This document shows, one piece after another, positions 1-10,553 of a stretch of 64,000 nt of DNA. Below the pieces are notes generated by a model. That model did not search any database, was not told the origin of the DNA, and worked only from the letters and a program-made list of their open reading frames with translations. The position numbers and the translations under genes were made by a program. Source of the stretch: Entophlyctis helioformis (Eukaryota > Chytridiomycota > Chytridiomycetes > Chytridiales > Chytriomycetaceae); assembly GCA_025526915.1 (NCBI GenBank), contig JAHLKH010000052.1:1-64000 (forward strand), in the 5' to 3' direction. How positions within the stretch are numbered: the first letter of the stretch is position 1; the number at the start of each line of letters is the position of its first letter.

Positions 1-1714
1 GTTGCTCATGATGACAATGACTTGGATGATGGCTTGGATGATGGCTTGGATGATGGCCTTGATGGCACATGTGAGTTGCTGTGCCAATCCAGACGCGCAC
101 TTGTTGTCCACACCGACTGACATGCCATCCACAGCCGCCAATCCAGCCAACCCGTCAGCCGCCAAGCCATACACGCCCAATCCTGTAAGCCACTTGCATG
201 CTAAACTCGCGCATTGGTGCACATGCATTGCACATTCCTCACTCATGCCATGGCATGACAGGGCAAGCGCAACTTTTACGCCTCACAGCGACTGCGCAAC
301 ATCCTCAAAGCCAACAAGTTGTTCACCAACAAGGGCTACCGGTTTGTGCGGATTGTCGGCATTGATTGGGGCGAGCGGTACCTGTATGGCGCGTCCAGCA
401 TCTTGGTTGATCTCAGAGACTTTTCATATACCCTCGAGTCCAACTACGTGCTCTCCTCTGGCATGGCACATGCTGAGCGCATCTTTCAGCGGTGGTATGC
501 ATGCAATGACTCTGCCACGTGCACTCATGACCAGATCAACTCACAGTGCCTGCCTCCTGTGCCAGGCTCAACAATCGATATGCCAAGGCAACCGACGTCC
601 ACGAGGCCATTGCATTCAAGACAGCAAAGCATGCCGATCCAAACGCCACAGCAGGCGAGAGAGCCTTTTGGGATCTGCGCTGCCATGCATACTGCACGCC
701 ATTCCTGAATGCACGGGTACGTTTTCTCTGCTTCTGGATGCCCATTGACACAGCCGCCATGCTGCTTGATCGCCTGCTGATCGCACTGGATGGCATGGCA
801 TGGCATGGCATGGCATGGCATTCCACAGAAGGTCAAGGCCAAGCGGTTCACCATGCGCAGCAACAGCATGTCTATTCGCGGAAACGCTCTTGAGGGCATC
901 ATGAAGCTGGCAGGCTCAACCACTGGAGAGCGCGCATCTGCTGCGTCTCAAGGCCGCTGTGACAAGCCAACAGAGAAGGACATTCCTGTTGTGTGGGCAT
1001 TTGGCATTGACTTTACAGGCCAAGGTGGCCGGCACGCTGTGTTTGAGGACTTTCTCATCAGGCATCTGCGGTCATCTGGATATGCCTATGTGCGTCTGAT
1101 GCCACACTGTCCATCCATCCATCCATCTGTGCACCAACTGACCACACGATCATGCACCAACTGACCACACGATCATGCACACACACACACAGATCTACCG
1201 CTGCAACGAGAACCTCACCAGCCAGATGTGCCCGCAGTGCAAGCAGCGGATCCCATACAAGAACCGCACCAACCTGCGACGCTACGAGTGCATACCATGC
1301 GAGACTGTCTACCACCGCGATGTGCTTGGAGCCACCAACATCGGGATGGTCGCACTGTGGCATCTGCTCTTTGGACACCGGCCACTCTACTTGACGCACA
1401 CGCCAGCCAGTGACGATCCAGCCACGCCAGAGTACCTTGCAGGCATTGCAAGAATGCAGGCTGACATCCAGGAGCGTGCAAGTCGTGCTCCATTTCCTTT
1501 CAAGTCGCATGTGGCCTCATGGGACCAGATCATGCTGCCGTCCTGTGGTATTCAAGACGTGCTGTACAGCAGCGTTCAAGACACGGTCCATCCGTCATCC
1601 AGCAGCGACCAGCACACAGACAGCCTGCCCTCAAGTCACTTGACCTGCATCCCACACAGTGACTTGTTTGACTACCAACACTTTGAATCGGGGCACCTCC
1701 TGATCGACCAATAG
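1..1714 (+). CDS. Fanzor (eukaryotic TnpB-like) RNA-guided nuclease, copy 1; 5' end outside window, one frameshift
   Basis: The exons I can support are 1-70 (acidic DDGL repeats), 262-494, 566-1089 and 1193-1714, with introns 71-261, 495-565 and 1090-1192. Family knowledge: Fanzors are eukaryotic TnpB relatives with a RuvC nuclease (D-E-D) and a CxxC...CxxC zinc finger. Seen here: a RuvC-I-like GIDWG (Asp codon 364-366), NENLTSQMC (Glu codon 1208-1210), zinc cysteines in MCPQC and ECIPC, and HRDVLGATNI (Asp codon 1319-1321). The stretch VVWAFGIDFTGQGG matches the Fanzor-specific region before RuvC-II. The protein ends LIDQ at the TAG at 1712-1714. A TGGCA microsatellite (791-820) has six units against four in copy 2. 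The extra 10 bp shift the frame, so the copy is broken there unless the assembly is wrong. The N-terminal half lies left of the window. Confidence 0.72.
791..820 (+). repeat. (TGGCA)6 pentanucleotide microsatellite inside Fanzor exon
   Basis: There are six perfect TGGCA units here. The homologous place in copy 2 (minus strand, about 14733-14752) has four units, one of them changed. The 10-bp difference moves the downstream RuvC-II/III half into another frame from the upstream half. Confidence 0.9.
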
Positions 1715-1908
1715 GGTCACTTATCACATCATTATTTCAATAATAATGAAAGGTAAGCCGCTCATGCATGTGGATGTGCCACGCCCGCCTGTCGTCGCAT
1801 GCTCGTTGCTGACTCGAACCTTCCATCGTGTGATGTGCTTGCTTGCATTCGTCGCTTCTCGGGTCAAATCCAATTCCAAAATCCTTGGTAATTGTTTGGA
1901 TGTCGGGC
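1682..1908 (+). other. Conserved 3' block of Fanzor copy 1, candidate guide-scaffold RNA or right end
   Basis: The sequence from the last Fanzor codons to about 1908 is strongly similar to the minus-strand sequence behind Fanzor copy 2 (about 13970 down to 13765). The similarity continues well past the stop codon, through roughly 190 non-coding bases, with one indel of about 20 bp near 1730-1752. It stops abruptly after GTCGGGC. The block outlived the coding frame of copy 2. In TnpB and Fanzor systems the scaffold RNA typically comes from the region just 3' of the nuclease gene and overlaps the element end. Assigning that role here is inference. Confidence 0.5.
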
Positions 1909-1911
1909 ATT

Positions 1912-1931
1912 TTGCCGGCAACTGCCGGCAA
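1912..1931. repeat. Perfect 9-bp inverted repeat just outside the Fanzor 3' homology
   Basis: TTGCCGGCA, a 2-bp spacer, then TGCCGGCAA. It begins about four bases after similarity to the second Fanzor copy ends, so it may mark an element terminus or insertion site. Confidence 0.6.
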
Positions 1932-2492
1932 TCCCTCGCCCTATTGCCCACCCCTCTCTCAGATGTTGGGTGTGTGCGGAACCTCAAAAACGGCTGTCGT
2001 CCCCGAGGTGGATCTCGCAAAACTTTTTTGGCAGGGTCACGTGGCGCAAGTGCTTGGCACGGCGTTTTTTCCGCATCGATGGTCGATCCTGGTGGATGGA
2101 CGTTATTCATCAGTTGTTTGTGGGGGGTCTTGCATGGAAGCCATCTCAATGCCATCTGCAGCGGCAGACACTCGCAGACACAGCACACATGGTCGACACA
2201 TGGCTGGACAATGACCTGCACACAAAGCCACAGCCAGCAGGGCGATGGATCCTCCCGATCGACCAAACGGGCCACAGAGCAGTCAAGGTTTGTTGCATGA
2301 CCGCGGATGCACATCGTCCACTGGTCGACCATGCAGACCACGGACTGAAACCGGCCATGGCATGATCAGCTCCACTCCAGTCTTGCTTGCTTTCAAAATG
2401 GGCTGTTGCATGAGAAGCCCAGTTCATTGTGTGATCCAGAGGGGATGCATATGTGGCAGGAGTCTGGCAGGCAAAGAGACAGACGGTCATGT
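1932..2492. other. Intergenic stretch, nothing firmly identified
   Basis: About 560 bp lie between the Fanzor 3' block and the stop of the first FAS1 gene. Short open frames exist, but none has a recognisable domain, a splice context or a relative elsewhere in the window. Confidence 0.4.
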
Positions 2493-3660
2493 TCAAAGCG
2501 CAAGGATGGCTGCCGCAACAGCGCCAAGGGCAGCGACAGCACCAGCTGCGACCTTGTTGGCAGAGTTGGGAGACTTGGGCGGCTGCGAGGGCGAGCTCGT
2601 GTTGTTGGAAATGAACGAGGGCAGGTTGATGCCGTTCTTGCCAGAGCCAGCGACAATCTTGGTGAGGTCGGGGAGGAGGACCGCGTCAATGACGTGCACG
2701 ACACCGCCGGCAACGAGGACATCGGCGACGACGACCTTGGCAGGCGTGACATTGCTGGCACCCTTGACCGTGACGTCGGTGCCGTTCAGAGCCACATCAA
2801 CGCTGGCGCCATTGTTGGCGGTGGTGGCCTTGATGACGTTGGCGGTGATGGCAGTCGAGTAGACGGTACCCTGGACAATGTGGTAGTTGAGGACGGCCGA
2901 GAGGATCGAGTCGGTGATGGTCAGGTTGTTCTTGGCAGCAAACGCGTTGAGGTCGTCGAACGCCTTGTTGGTGGGAGCGAAGATGGTCACGTCCTTGAGG
3001 CCGTCAACAGTCGAGATGAAGTCGACCTTGGTGAGAGCGGCAGCGAGCGAGGTGAGGTTGGCAGCAGCGGCAGTCTCGGACACCTTGGACGGGGGAACGA
3101 GCACAGTGTCGACAATGTGAACAACACCGTTGGTGGCAGTCACAGATCCAGTGACCTTGGAGGTGCCGAGACCGAAAGCAAGCGTGACCTCGCCACCAGC
3201 GACATCAGCACGGAGAGTGGCGCCGTTGGCGGTCTTGACAAAGTTGCGGGCGGCAGCCTTGGTGGGGTCAAAAGCAGTGCCAGCCAGGACGTGGTCTGAC
3301 AGGTGCAAGCAAGTCGGCAAGGAGCGACGCGAATTCGGTCAGCGCGGTGCATTGCATCACAGCCACACTTGCATTGGATGCATTTGACTCACAGGTCAGG
3401 ACCGTGGTCAGGAGAGCATCGTCAGACGTGACGGCCCTGAAGAGAGCAGGCGAGGTTCTTTCCAGCTTGGTGAAGGCGGCGTTGGTGGGGGCGAACACCG
3501 TGATGGTGCTGGTGCCGTTGAGGACACCCACGATGGACGGGAACTTGCCGGCGAGCGACACGAGCGTCGAAAAGTCCGAGTTGCTGGCAGCAATCTGGAG
3601 TGCGTTTTGTGCAGCGACAGACGAGACGAGGATGGCGGCAGCGAAGAGCTTGGCGAACAT
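2493..3660 (-). CDS. Fasciclin-domain (FAS1) secreted, probably GPI-anchored protein A
   Basis: Join 3660-3393 and 3295-2493 (intron 3296-3392, GTGAGT...CAG); 356 codons. The N-terminus is a signal peptide (residues about 1-18, ending SVAAQ). Two FAS1 domains follow. The first runs from about residue 20 to 165 (TITVFAPTNAAF, a YHVLAG motif re-formed across the intron, GVVHIVDTVLVPP). The second runs from about 165 to 315 (DVTIFAPTNKAF, LNYHIVQG, GVVHVIDAVLLPD). The tail is hydrophobic (AAGAVAALGAVAAAILAL), as expected for a GPI-anchor signal. FAS1 proteins are cell-surface adhesion modules, so a cell-wall role is inferred. This is the only gene of the cluster with a clear anchor tail. It is followed upstream by three related genes on the same strand. 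Confidence 0.88.
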
Positions 3661-3671
3661 CTTTGCGATTG

Positions 3672-3700
3672 GTTGGTTGGTTGGTTGGTTGGTTGGTTGG
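3672..3700 (-). repeat. (CCAA)n tetranucleotide tract in the 5' UTR of FAS1 gene A
   Basis: Read on the minus strand this is a run of CCAA units ending about 10 bases before the ATG at 3660. It lies between the TATA box and the start codon, so it should be transcribed. Confidence 0.8.
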
Positions 3701-3757
3701 AAGCGATGCTTGTCTGCGTGTGAGATGGGCCAAGAGGGCTGAGGGAATGCCACCACG

Positions 3758-3764
3758 TTTTATA
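3758..3764 (-). promoter_or_regulatory. TATA box of FAS1 gene A
   Basis: TATAAAA on the minus strand, about 100 bp upstream of the start codon at 3660. The neighbouring FAS1 gene B has the same element about 45 bp upstream of its start. Confidence 0.6.
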
Positions 3765-4605
3765 CTTGGACGGCGGACAGCCCGGCGGAGCATGCGCTCG
3801 CACGCCAGTTCCTCCGCAGGTGCTCGGCTCCTCAGCTGCTCAAGCGCCACTGTCGATGGAATGAGCATTGCGCCAGTGCCACTGACGCAAGTGGGCGGCG
3901 GAGGATGAATGGGCACGAGTTCCGCACCATCGCAGATCGGAGGAACCGCCTGGGCTGTGCTTGCCTGCGAATGCTTCTGCGGCCTTCCCGTGCTGGGACG
4001 TTTGGATGCTGGGGGGTCTGTCGAGCCCAGATACGCCGCAAGTGATCAAGCATGAATTCCGCACCAGGCATCGTATGCACCAAGCATCGTATGCACCGGG
4101 CATCGCATGGCAAGCTCCGTGAGCATCATTGCGTCAAGGGCCGCACCTGAGAATGCGGGGGGCAAGTGCGCCATTCACGCTTGCGCTTCTCATGGTTGCG
4201 TCACTCACTGCAGGTGTGCCTCTCCAAGCTCCGCCCAGCGCCCGCTTCAACACGCCACTCACACTCGTCATTCTCAGCTCAGCTTCAGCTCGTCGACATG
4301 AGCCGTTGGTATGGACATTCGCCGCCCCACCGATCCGAATGCTCACAGATCTTGTGTCTTCCCAGTCACATTGTCAGCCAGACTACAGCCAGCACGCCAC
4401 TCTGCCCGCTCATGCCACAAGCCAGATCCGCACCAGGTCAACTCCGCCTCCGCCTCAGCGCAACCGCGGAAAAATAGCACACAACGCGGTCGTTCTTGCC
4501 GGCCGTGAATAACAACGCGGAGGGCTCTTGCACCAAGTCTTTCATTCGATCAGGTGGGCTCAGATGGCGCTGGCCATTTGGCCGTGCTGCTCGTGCCTGC
4601 CCTTT
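3765..4605. other. Intergenic region between FAS1 genes A and B
   Basis: About 840 bp with no coding support. It holds the upstream region of gene A and the 3' flank of gene B. A short direct repeat built on GCATCGTATGCACC lies around 4065-4105. Confidence 0.45.
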
Positions 4606-5918
4606 CTAAACAGCCACAGGTGGAAGGACAGGGAAGACGGTCTCCGTCACTGCTGCGTATTTGCTGAGAGCTTCCATGGATGGCAGCAGCACAGTGTCAA
4701 CAACATGGATGACGCCGCTTGCAAAGATGGTGTCATAAGCTACCACTTTCGCGGGCAAAGCGTTGCCAGCACCGGCAATCAGAACATCAAGTGTGGGCAA
4801 GACGCTGATCGTAAGGGCTTCTCCTGACGGAAAGCCTGTACCAGTCGTGACGCTTGAGTTGCCTGCAAGACGAACAATGTCGGCAAAAAAGTATCTCGTC
4901 GGCACAATGTGCAAGTCGATAACGGCCGAGAGAACACCCCGTGGGATGCTGCTACTGTTGAGGGACGCTGCAAAGACAGCAAAGGCATCGTTGGATGGGA
5001 CGGCTCTGAGGCCCCAGGTCGCGTTCATGTCGACATAATGTTGTCAGAACACAATCACTTGTAACAGCACGACTTGCGCTACAAGCCACTTACATGGTAA
5101 CGGGCCGATCCAGTCCATCGAGTGTTGCCTCGAGCCCTGCAGCAAACGTCGCGCCTTCCATCTCGGTGTATCCTGCTCTCTTGAGCGTGTTGGTAAAAGA
5201 GAAGGGCTCCATCACAATCGCATCGACAATGTGAATGACACCGTTGCTGGTTATGATTGTTTCGATGACGAACGAGCCGCGAGCATATCCAAGGCCCACG
5301 CGAGCAACGCCAGTTGTATTAACCTGTGCCTGGAGCGGCCGGCCGTCGGAAAGCGTGACCAGATTCACCCAAAATGGCGATGCGGGCGGTGCTATGTCAT
5401 AGAAGCCGGCAACCGCATGATCTGCCATAAAATGCATAAGCCAGCTGCGATGGTGCCAACAGACTCGCAATGCGAAAACAACAAAGACTGGTTTGGCGTA
5501 TAGCAAACATACACGTAATGATGCGCTTCATGGCCGCCGGGTCAGCAAGATAGCCAGCTCGCAGCTCTGGCTCATCAACCTCGAACGCCTCGAAAGCAAC
5601 TCTGTTTGGAACAAAGATGGTCGTCGAAACGGCAGAGTCCTTGAGCGTCTCAACAAGCGAACTGATGGGCAGAACACGGCCAATAAACCGAGTGATGTCG
5701 CTGCCGCCAGATGTCACGTTTGTGTCTCGTGTCATGTACTCGTAGATGGTGCCTGAAAAAGACGTCTTGGAGGCCGGCGTGGTCGGTGGGGCTGGAAGGG
5801 CAGCTGTCTGGGCAGGCGAAGACGACCCTTTCTCAACTTCCCAAGGCCTGCTTGGCAGGGACACGACGCTTGAGACGGCACAGGCAAGGAGAGCTGCGAT
5901 GATGCTTGTTGGTTTCAT
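4606..5918 (-). CDS. Fasciclin-domain (FAS1) secreted protein B
   Basis: Join 5918-5513, 5421-5094 and 5005-4606; 377 codons, and all three phases fit. The start (MKPTSIIAALLACAVSSVVS) gives a clear signal peptide. A Pro/Ala/Ser linker follows, then FAS1 domain 1 with TTIFVPNRVAF, a Tyr-His motif split by intron 1, and GVIHIVDAIVMEP. Intron 2 lies just inside the start of domain 2, so that TIAVPSNDAFAVF is re-formed by splicing. Domain 2 then has LHIVPTRYF and GVIHVVDTVLLPS. No GPI tail is visible, so it is probably secreted or wall-bound. Gene order, strand and intron placement show that it arose with genes A, C and D by tandem duplication. Confidence 0.83.
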
Positions 5919-5963
5919 GATGAACGCACGGATGCTGTGTTGACTCGTGGCAGGCCACGTCTC

Positions 5964-5970
5964 TTTTATA
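5964..5970 (-). promoter_or_regulatory. TATA box of FAS1 gene B
   Basis: TATAAAA on the minus strand, about 45 bp upstream of the ATG at 5918. Just upstream of it (5975-6045) is a degenerate tandem repeat of CAGCACAGCAGAAA type. Confidence 0.6.
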
Positions 5971-6255
5971 CTGCCAGCCGCAACAGCAGCACAGCAAACA
6001 GCACAGCAGAAACAGCACAGCAGAAACAGCACAACAAACAGCCAGCACGGTCCGGGCTCGCCTACCATCAAAGATGACACAGCCCCATCACCAACTGCAA
6101 CACAGCCGCATCACTGCACGTTGGTCCAAAGCCACTGTTAGCATAGCAGATACCTTAACTGGCACGACGCGCTCCAAGTCACACGAGTCGCGTCGTGTGA
6201 TGGGTCCACCAAGCCATTCACGCCGTGTTCATTCATGCAAGGCATTGCACTCGTC

Positions 6256-7713
6256 TCAGTCGATGCTGCCAAGAAGTGGAAGGCGTGTCGAGTTGTCTGA
6301 CGATGCCGCTGCAATAGCTGCACTGGAAGGAACCAGCACGCCATCCAGCACATGAATGACGCCTTGCGAGAACACAAGGTCTGCATGGCTGATGCCCATG
6401 AATGCCTGGTTGCCACGGCCGCTGAACCGCATGATGCGTCCACGGTCAGGTGTGCTCAGAAGCAAGAACTCGCCTGGAAGCGTCGTTGTGACGTTGAAGA
6501 GCGTGGCGTTGTTCTGGACGGCGAGCCGTGCAATGTCGCTGGCCGTGAATGGCAGTGCGATGGTGTGGAAGCCAACGAGGCTGGACAGCAGACCCCGCGA
6601 TGGACTGGTGCCGTTCAGCAACTGTGATGCATCGATCGCACCGTCTGTTGGCGCCAGTCTGTCGCTCAGTGCATGGTGAGTTGAGATCAACACGCTCATC
6701 AACGGCGGGCACCGTGCGGTCGCTCAGACATGAACTGACGGATCATGTTTGGATGGCCTACGAGGCAGCAACCGCAGCAGCATCGACTCACACGGTGATC
6801 CTTGTGGTGAGGCCGTCATAGAACGGTCCAAGGCCGCTGGGTGCCACCAGCCACTCAAGGAACCTTGACAGCCCGGCTCGAAGCAGCGTCGTCCCAAACG
6901 GTCGTGGCAGCGGCAAGACGCCGTCAATGACATGCACGACTCCCGTGGTGGTTGCAATGGTCTCGAGAATGGATGCGGCATCGTCGCCATATCCAAGACC
7001 CAGTCGGGTGATGCCGCTGCTGTCCATGTCTGCGCGCAGATACTGTGTCGGCAAGAGCGTCTTGACAACCGTTGATGGCGATATCGGCGTGCCTTGTGGA
7101 TCAAACACATCCTGCAAGACGTGGTCTGTTGGTGGCAGTCGCGTGAGTGTCTGGTGGTGTTGCATGCAGCGAGACCGTCGGACAGCCATCCAGCCATCAT
7201 GCCATCATGCCATCGCAGGGCCATCACGCCATCATGCAACGACTCACAGCGCAGCAGATTGTCACGCACGCTGGGGTCATACAGCGACTGGACATACAGA
7301 TCCGGCTCACGAGCAGCAAACACAGCATACGCATCATTGACTGGCAGAAACACCGTTGATGCGGCGCCTGGACTGTCCAGGAACTCGACCAGGTCAGCAA
7401 CACCTAGAATGAGAGCCGCACTCTCTGACGCATTGCTTGTGGGCGAGCGCTGGATCTTTTGCAGATACTCGACCAGCGTCGTGTTGACAGAGCGCCACGT
7501 TGGCGGCTGTGTTGGTGGCTGGACGCGGTCGGCGAGCGCGTGTGGTGTTCTCTTGAGCAGAGTGAGCAGATCCAGTGCGGCTGGTGTGTCCTGTGGGAGG
7601 CTGGATGCGAGTGGAAGAGCAGAGGCGGCCGATGGCAGACCATGCAGGATGGGCAGGATGGCTTGGATGGCTTGGATGAGGCACACGAGCGCTGTCAGGA
7701 ATGGTCGTGGCAT
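6256..7713 (-). CDS. Fasciclin-domain (FAS1) protein C, left copy
   Basis: Join 7713-7248, 7125-6792 and 6658-6256; 400 codons. The start MPRPFLTALVCLIQAIQAILPIL is a signal peptide. FAS1 domain 1 has STVFLPVNDAYAVF, a Tyr codon split by intron 1 before HVLQDV, and GVVHVIDGVLPLP. Intron 2 splits the Val codon of ITVLAPTDGAIDA at the start of domain 2, which ends GVIHVLDGVLVPS. There is no GPI tail. Intron 1 contains short CATGATGGC repeats. The gene is duplicated in inverted orientation at 34475-35932, with two substitutions seen between the copies. One changes Val to Ala in VGFH/AGFH; the other lies in intron 2 of this model. Function as an adhesion or wall protein is inferred from the family. 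Confidence 0.82.
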
Positions 7714-8048
7714 TTGGTCGTGTTGTGACTGCACCGATGCAGACAGATGAGCGAACGGAGCGTGACTGTCTTTGCTGCTGGATTTGGAAACCAACACCAG
7801 CGTGAAGATGCGGCGTGCAGCAGACAGCTCGAACGGACAGACACGCATGCGATGGCAAGGCTGTGTTCATTGGAGCTCAGCATGCCGTATGAAAGATAGT
7901 CACAAGGAGCAGAGAAGCAGCAAGGTCGGTTGTGGAAAGCGCATGCGAGGAGACCCAAAGGACTGACTGGTTGACTGGCTGACCTGTTGACTGGCTGACT
8001 GGCTGACTGGCTGACAGCCGACAGTCCAACAGACGCCATGCGCATGGA

Positions 8049-9877
8049 TCATGCGAATGTCGGCAGCACCGTCGTGTTGGTGAGTGTGGCCACAGCAACC
8101 GCATACGACGACGGCAGCAGCACCAGATCCACCAGGTGCATGACGCTGCCGCCCGCGACCAAGATGTCTGTCTCGACAATGTTGGCCACGAGCGTGTTGC
8201 CTTCTCCAGACACCACCGCGTTGCTGCCGTCAAACGTCAGCGTCAGGTTCTGGCCGGCAAGTGCAGTCTGCAGTGTGGATCCGTTGCGGAACTCGATGGA
8301 CGACTGAATGGTGCTGAAGTAGGTACGTGGACGGCTGATGTGCAGGCTGACGATGGCGGAGATGAGGCCGAGGGATGCCGATGGGTCGAGGTTGGGGTGG
8401 ATCTGTGTGAGAGCCGTGAATGCAGAGTCGATGGGAGCGAATCTGTCGAGTGCAGGAAGCCGGCCGTGTCAGTGGCACTAGTGTGGATCTGATGGCTTGC
8501 TCCTGCTGGTGCTTGGATTGCATTGCTTTACAGGCAGGCATGTAGCCACGGGCAGGCAGCCACAAGCAGACGAATCGACAGCCACAGGCAGACTGCAGTC
8601 GCACTCACATGGTCACAGAGCGCAGATCGTCAAGTGCCGCAACAAGACCCGGCGCACTGGCGGCATACGCAACAAACCGATCGAGACCCTTCCACACTGC
8701 CGCCACACTCGCTCGCTTGGGTGGCACAAGCACGTTGTCGACCACATACACCGACCCGTTGTACACGCTCATGGTTCCAACAACCGTCGCCGTGTCGCCA
8801 AACCCGGAGCCTGCCTGGATGACACCGCCTGTCACATCCAGCCGCACACGGTCGCCAGAGAGCGTGGTTTCGATTGTGCGCTGGTTGGTGGTCGTGACTG
8901 GGTTGTACTGCTTGTCAAGGACGTGGTCTGTGGCAATGGTGTGGCCAGTGTTTGTGGTGCGTGTCGTTTGTGAAGGTGAGTGAGTGGCATCATATGCGAC
9001 AGCAGCAGGACGCGACGGGACGCGACGGGACGCGACGGGACACGACGGGACGCGACGAGACGCGAAGCTGCCGATGCCACAAGCATGCACTGCACGCATG
9101 GATCGACAGACAGAGACAGACAGATGGAGCGCGGCAGAGAGACAGAGAGACAGAGAGAGGAGCAGACAGAGAGACAAAGAGACAGAGAGACAGACAGGCA
9201 GAGAGAGGAAACCACTCACATTGGATGAACCGCTTGAGTGCCTTCTTGCTGCCAAACACATACTCGTAGTACAACGGCCACGACGCATTGAGCCGCTGGA
9301 ACGCACCGTCGGTGGGAATGAAAGCAGCGTTGTTGAACGGCGCATTGAACAGGTCGGTGATGTCCTTGAACCGCAGGATCGCACCAAGGATGATGTTGAA
9401 CGTGAATGGCTGCGACGGCGTCTGGCCAGCAGACGCGTGGATCGAGTTGGCATTGCTGCTGCTGTCGACATCTGCATCGTACTGCTGCTGGCTGTTGGCG
9501 CTGTCGGTGTGGGACTGGATGTACGCGGCGTCTGGAACGATGCGAGTGGCGTCCTGCGATGGCGATGCCGATGCCGATGCCGATGATGCGGATGGCACGA
9601 GGAGCGAGCCGGCAGCGAGCGGTGCGAAGCGTCTGTGCAGCAGGTCGAGAAGCGAGCCTGGCACAATCGAGATTGCAGCCGTGCTGGGTTCGTCTGGTGT
9701 GGCGAGTGGCGACAGAGACTGCGGTTGGGAGTGAGAGTGGACGTGCGGCATGGGAGCAGCGGCGACTGGAACAACACCCGTGACTGCAGAGGGCAGCAGG
9801 GCGACAGACGCAAATGAGGCGAGTATGAGAGCGAGCATGGCTATGCTGCTGCTCGTGTTGGTGCTGCTACTGTGCAT
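8049..9877 (-). CDS. Fasciclin-domain (FAS1) protein D, left copy
   Basis: Join 9877-9220, 8927-8609 and 8442-8049; 456 codons. There are two possible starts. The second Met (13 codons in) begins the better signal peptide (MLALILASFASVALLPSAVTG). A long Ser/Ala/Pro-rich stretch follows. FAS1 domain 1 has NNAAFIPTDGAF, a split Tyr codon before HVLDKQYN, and GSVYVVDNVLVPP. Domain 2 has TIFAPIDSAFTAL (re-formed across intron 2) and GSVMHLVDLVLLPS. Intron 1 (292 bp) is much longer than the others because it contains a GACAGAGA-type tract and a CGACGGGACG decamer repeat. An identical copy lies inverted at 32311-34139. Confidence 0.82.
9000..9215 (+). repeat. Decamer (CGACGGGACG) and GACAGAGA simple repeats in FAS1-D intron 1
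   Basis: About six tandem copies of a GGGACGCGAC-like decamer lie at 9008-9065, followed by a GACAGA-rich tract at 9108-9210. Both sit inside the intron. The same repeats with the same copy number are present in the mirror gene (32973-33180), which argues that the duplication is very recent or kept homogeneous. Confidence 0.85.
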
Positions 9878-10553
9878 GCGATGAGGTCGTTGGATCTATT
9901 GGAGTGTGCGTCGAGACAGGAGGATGGGCAGACAAACAGAGCAGGAGGGCAGCCACTGATCGCAGAAGGCAAGGCAGACAAGAGAGAGGGAACCCGTCGC
10001 TTAAGAGGACGCTGACGGGTGCGCTTCACCGGACAACACGCCACGCGGCCCAAGCACTCTCCAACAACAAACGCGAGCATCGTGACGCGGCTGTTCACGA
10101 TGAGCAGCATTGTTGTGCTGTGCTGTGTTGTGTTGTGCGCAGAGCTCGTGACGGTGCGGGTGCATACGGTTGAGGCTTTGAACAGAGCCGCATGCTGTCA
10201 TGCTTGCACCTTCAGATGTTTGATCAGGCTTTGTCGATGGCTGCCTTGCATTGGCCACTGTGGTGCTGTGTCTGCACCGTCCCCGTTTGCTGTCCAGCCT
10301 GGCAGGCGAAACGCGAGACACGGACAAGTGCCGCCAAGTCTCGGTTGGTCGCGATACACGAATCACATCTGGTCGGAGTTGAATCGTGAGTGTGCTGAAG
10401 CAATAGAGCGCCGTCAGACAACGCTGCACTCTTTCCAGCCAAACGAGCACGCTGAACGAGCACGCTGAACGGCAAAGCCATGAGGCAGCACACACGGACA
10501 GCACACAGGATACAACCATGTCCGAGAATGCAGGCAGTAAAGGGCACTCATGT

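Larger units (their letters stand above)
6171..10553 (+). repeat. Left outer arm of large inverted duplication
   Basis: This arm mirrors 31635-36017 base for base at a constant coordinate sum of 42188, so there are no indels over 4.38 kb. I noticed two substitutions (6575 and 6685), plus a few near the inner edge after 10531. At the outer edge similarity starts abruptly at GCTCCAAGTC (6171), with no shared flank outside it. The arm holds FAS1 genes C and D and the 3' flank of the permease. Confidence 0.95.

Noticed and set aside
1700..1716. GATCGACCAAT shared by the Fanzor 3' end (1702-1712; also 13930-13944) and the CCAAT array at 28753
   Set aside because: Only 11 bases match, and in the Fanzor genes they encode the last residues (LIDQ). 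This is probably coincidence.
1790..1890. tRNA-like T-loop (GGTTCGAGTC on the minus strand, also near 13853-13862)
   Set aside because: The T-stem does not pair and no acceptor, D or anticodon arms fit at tRNA spacing. It is better explained as part of the conserved Fanzor 3' block.
2146..2496. Open frames between Fanzor copy 1 and FAS1 gene A
   Set aside because: There is no family match, no introns and no second copy. Composition is like the surrounding intergenic DNA.
9000..9215. Regularly repeated decamers as a CRISPR-like array
   Set aside because: The units are directly adjacent without spacers and lie inside a eukaryotic intron. They are a simple tandem repeat.
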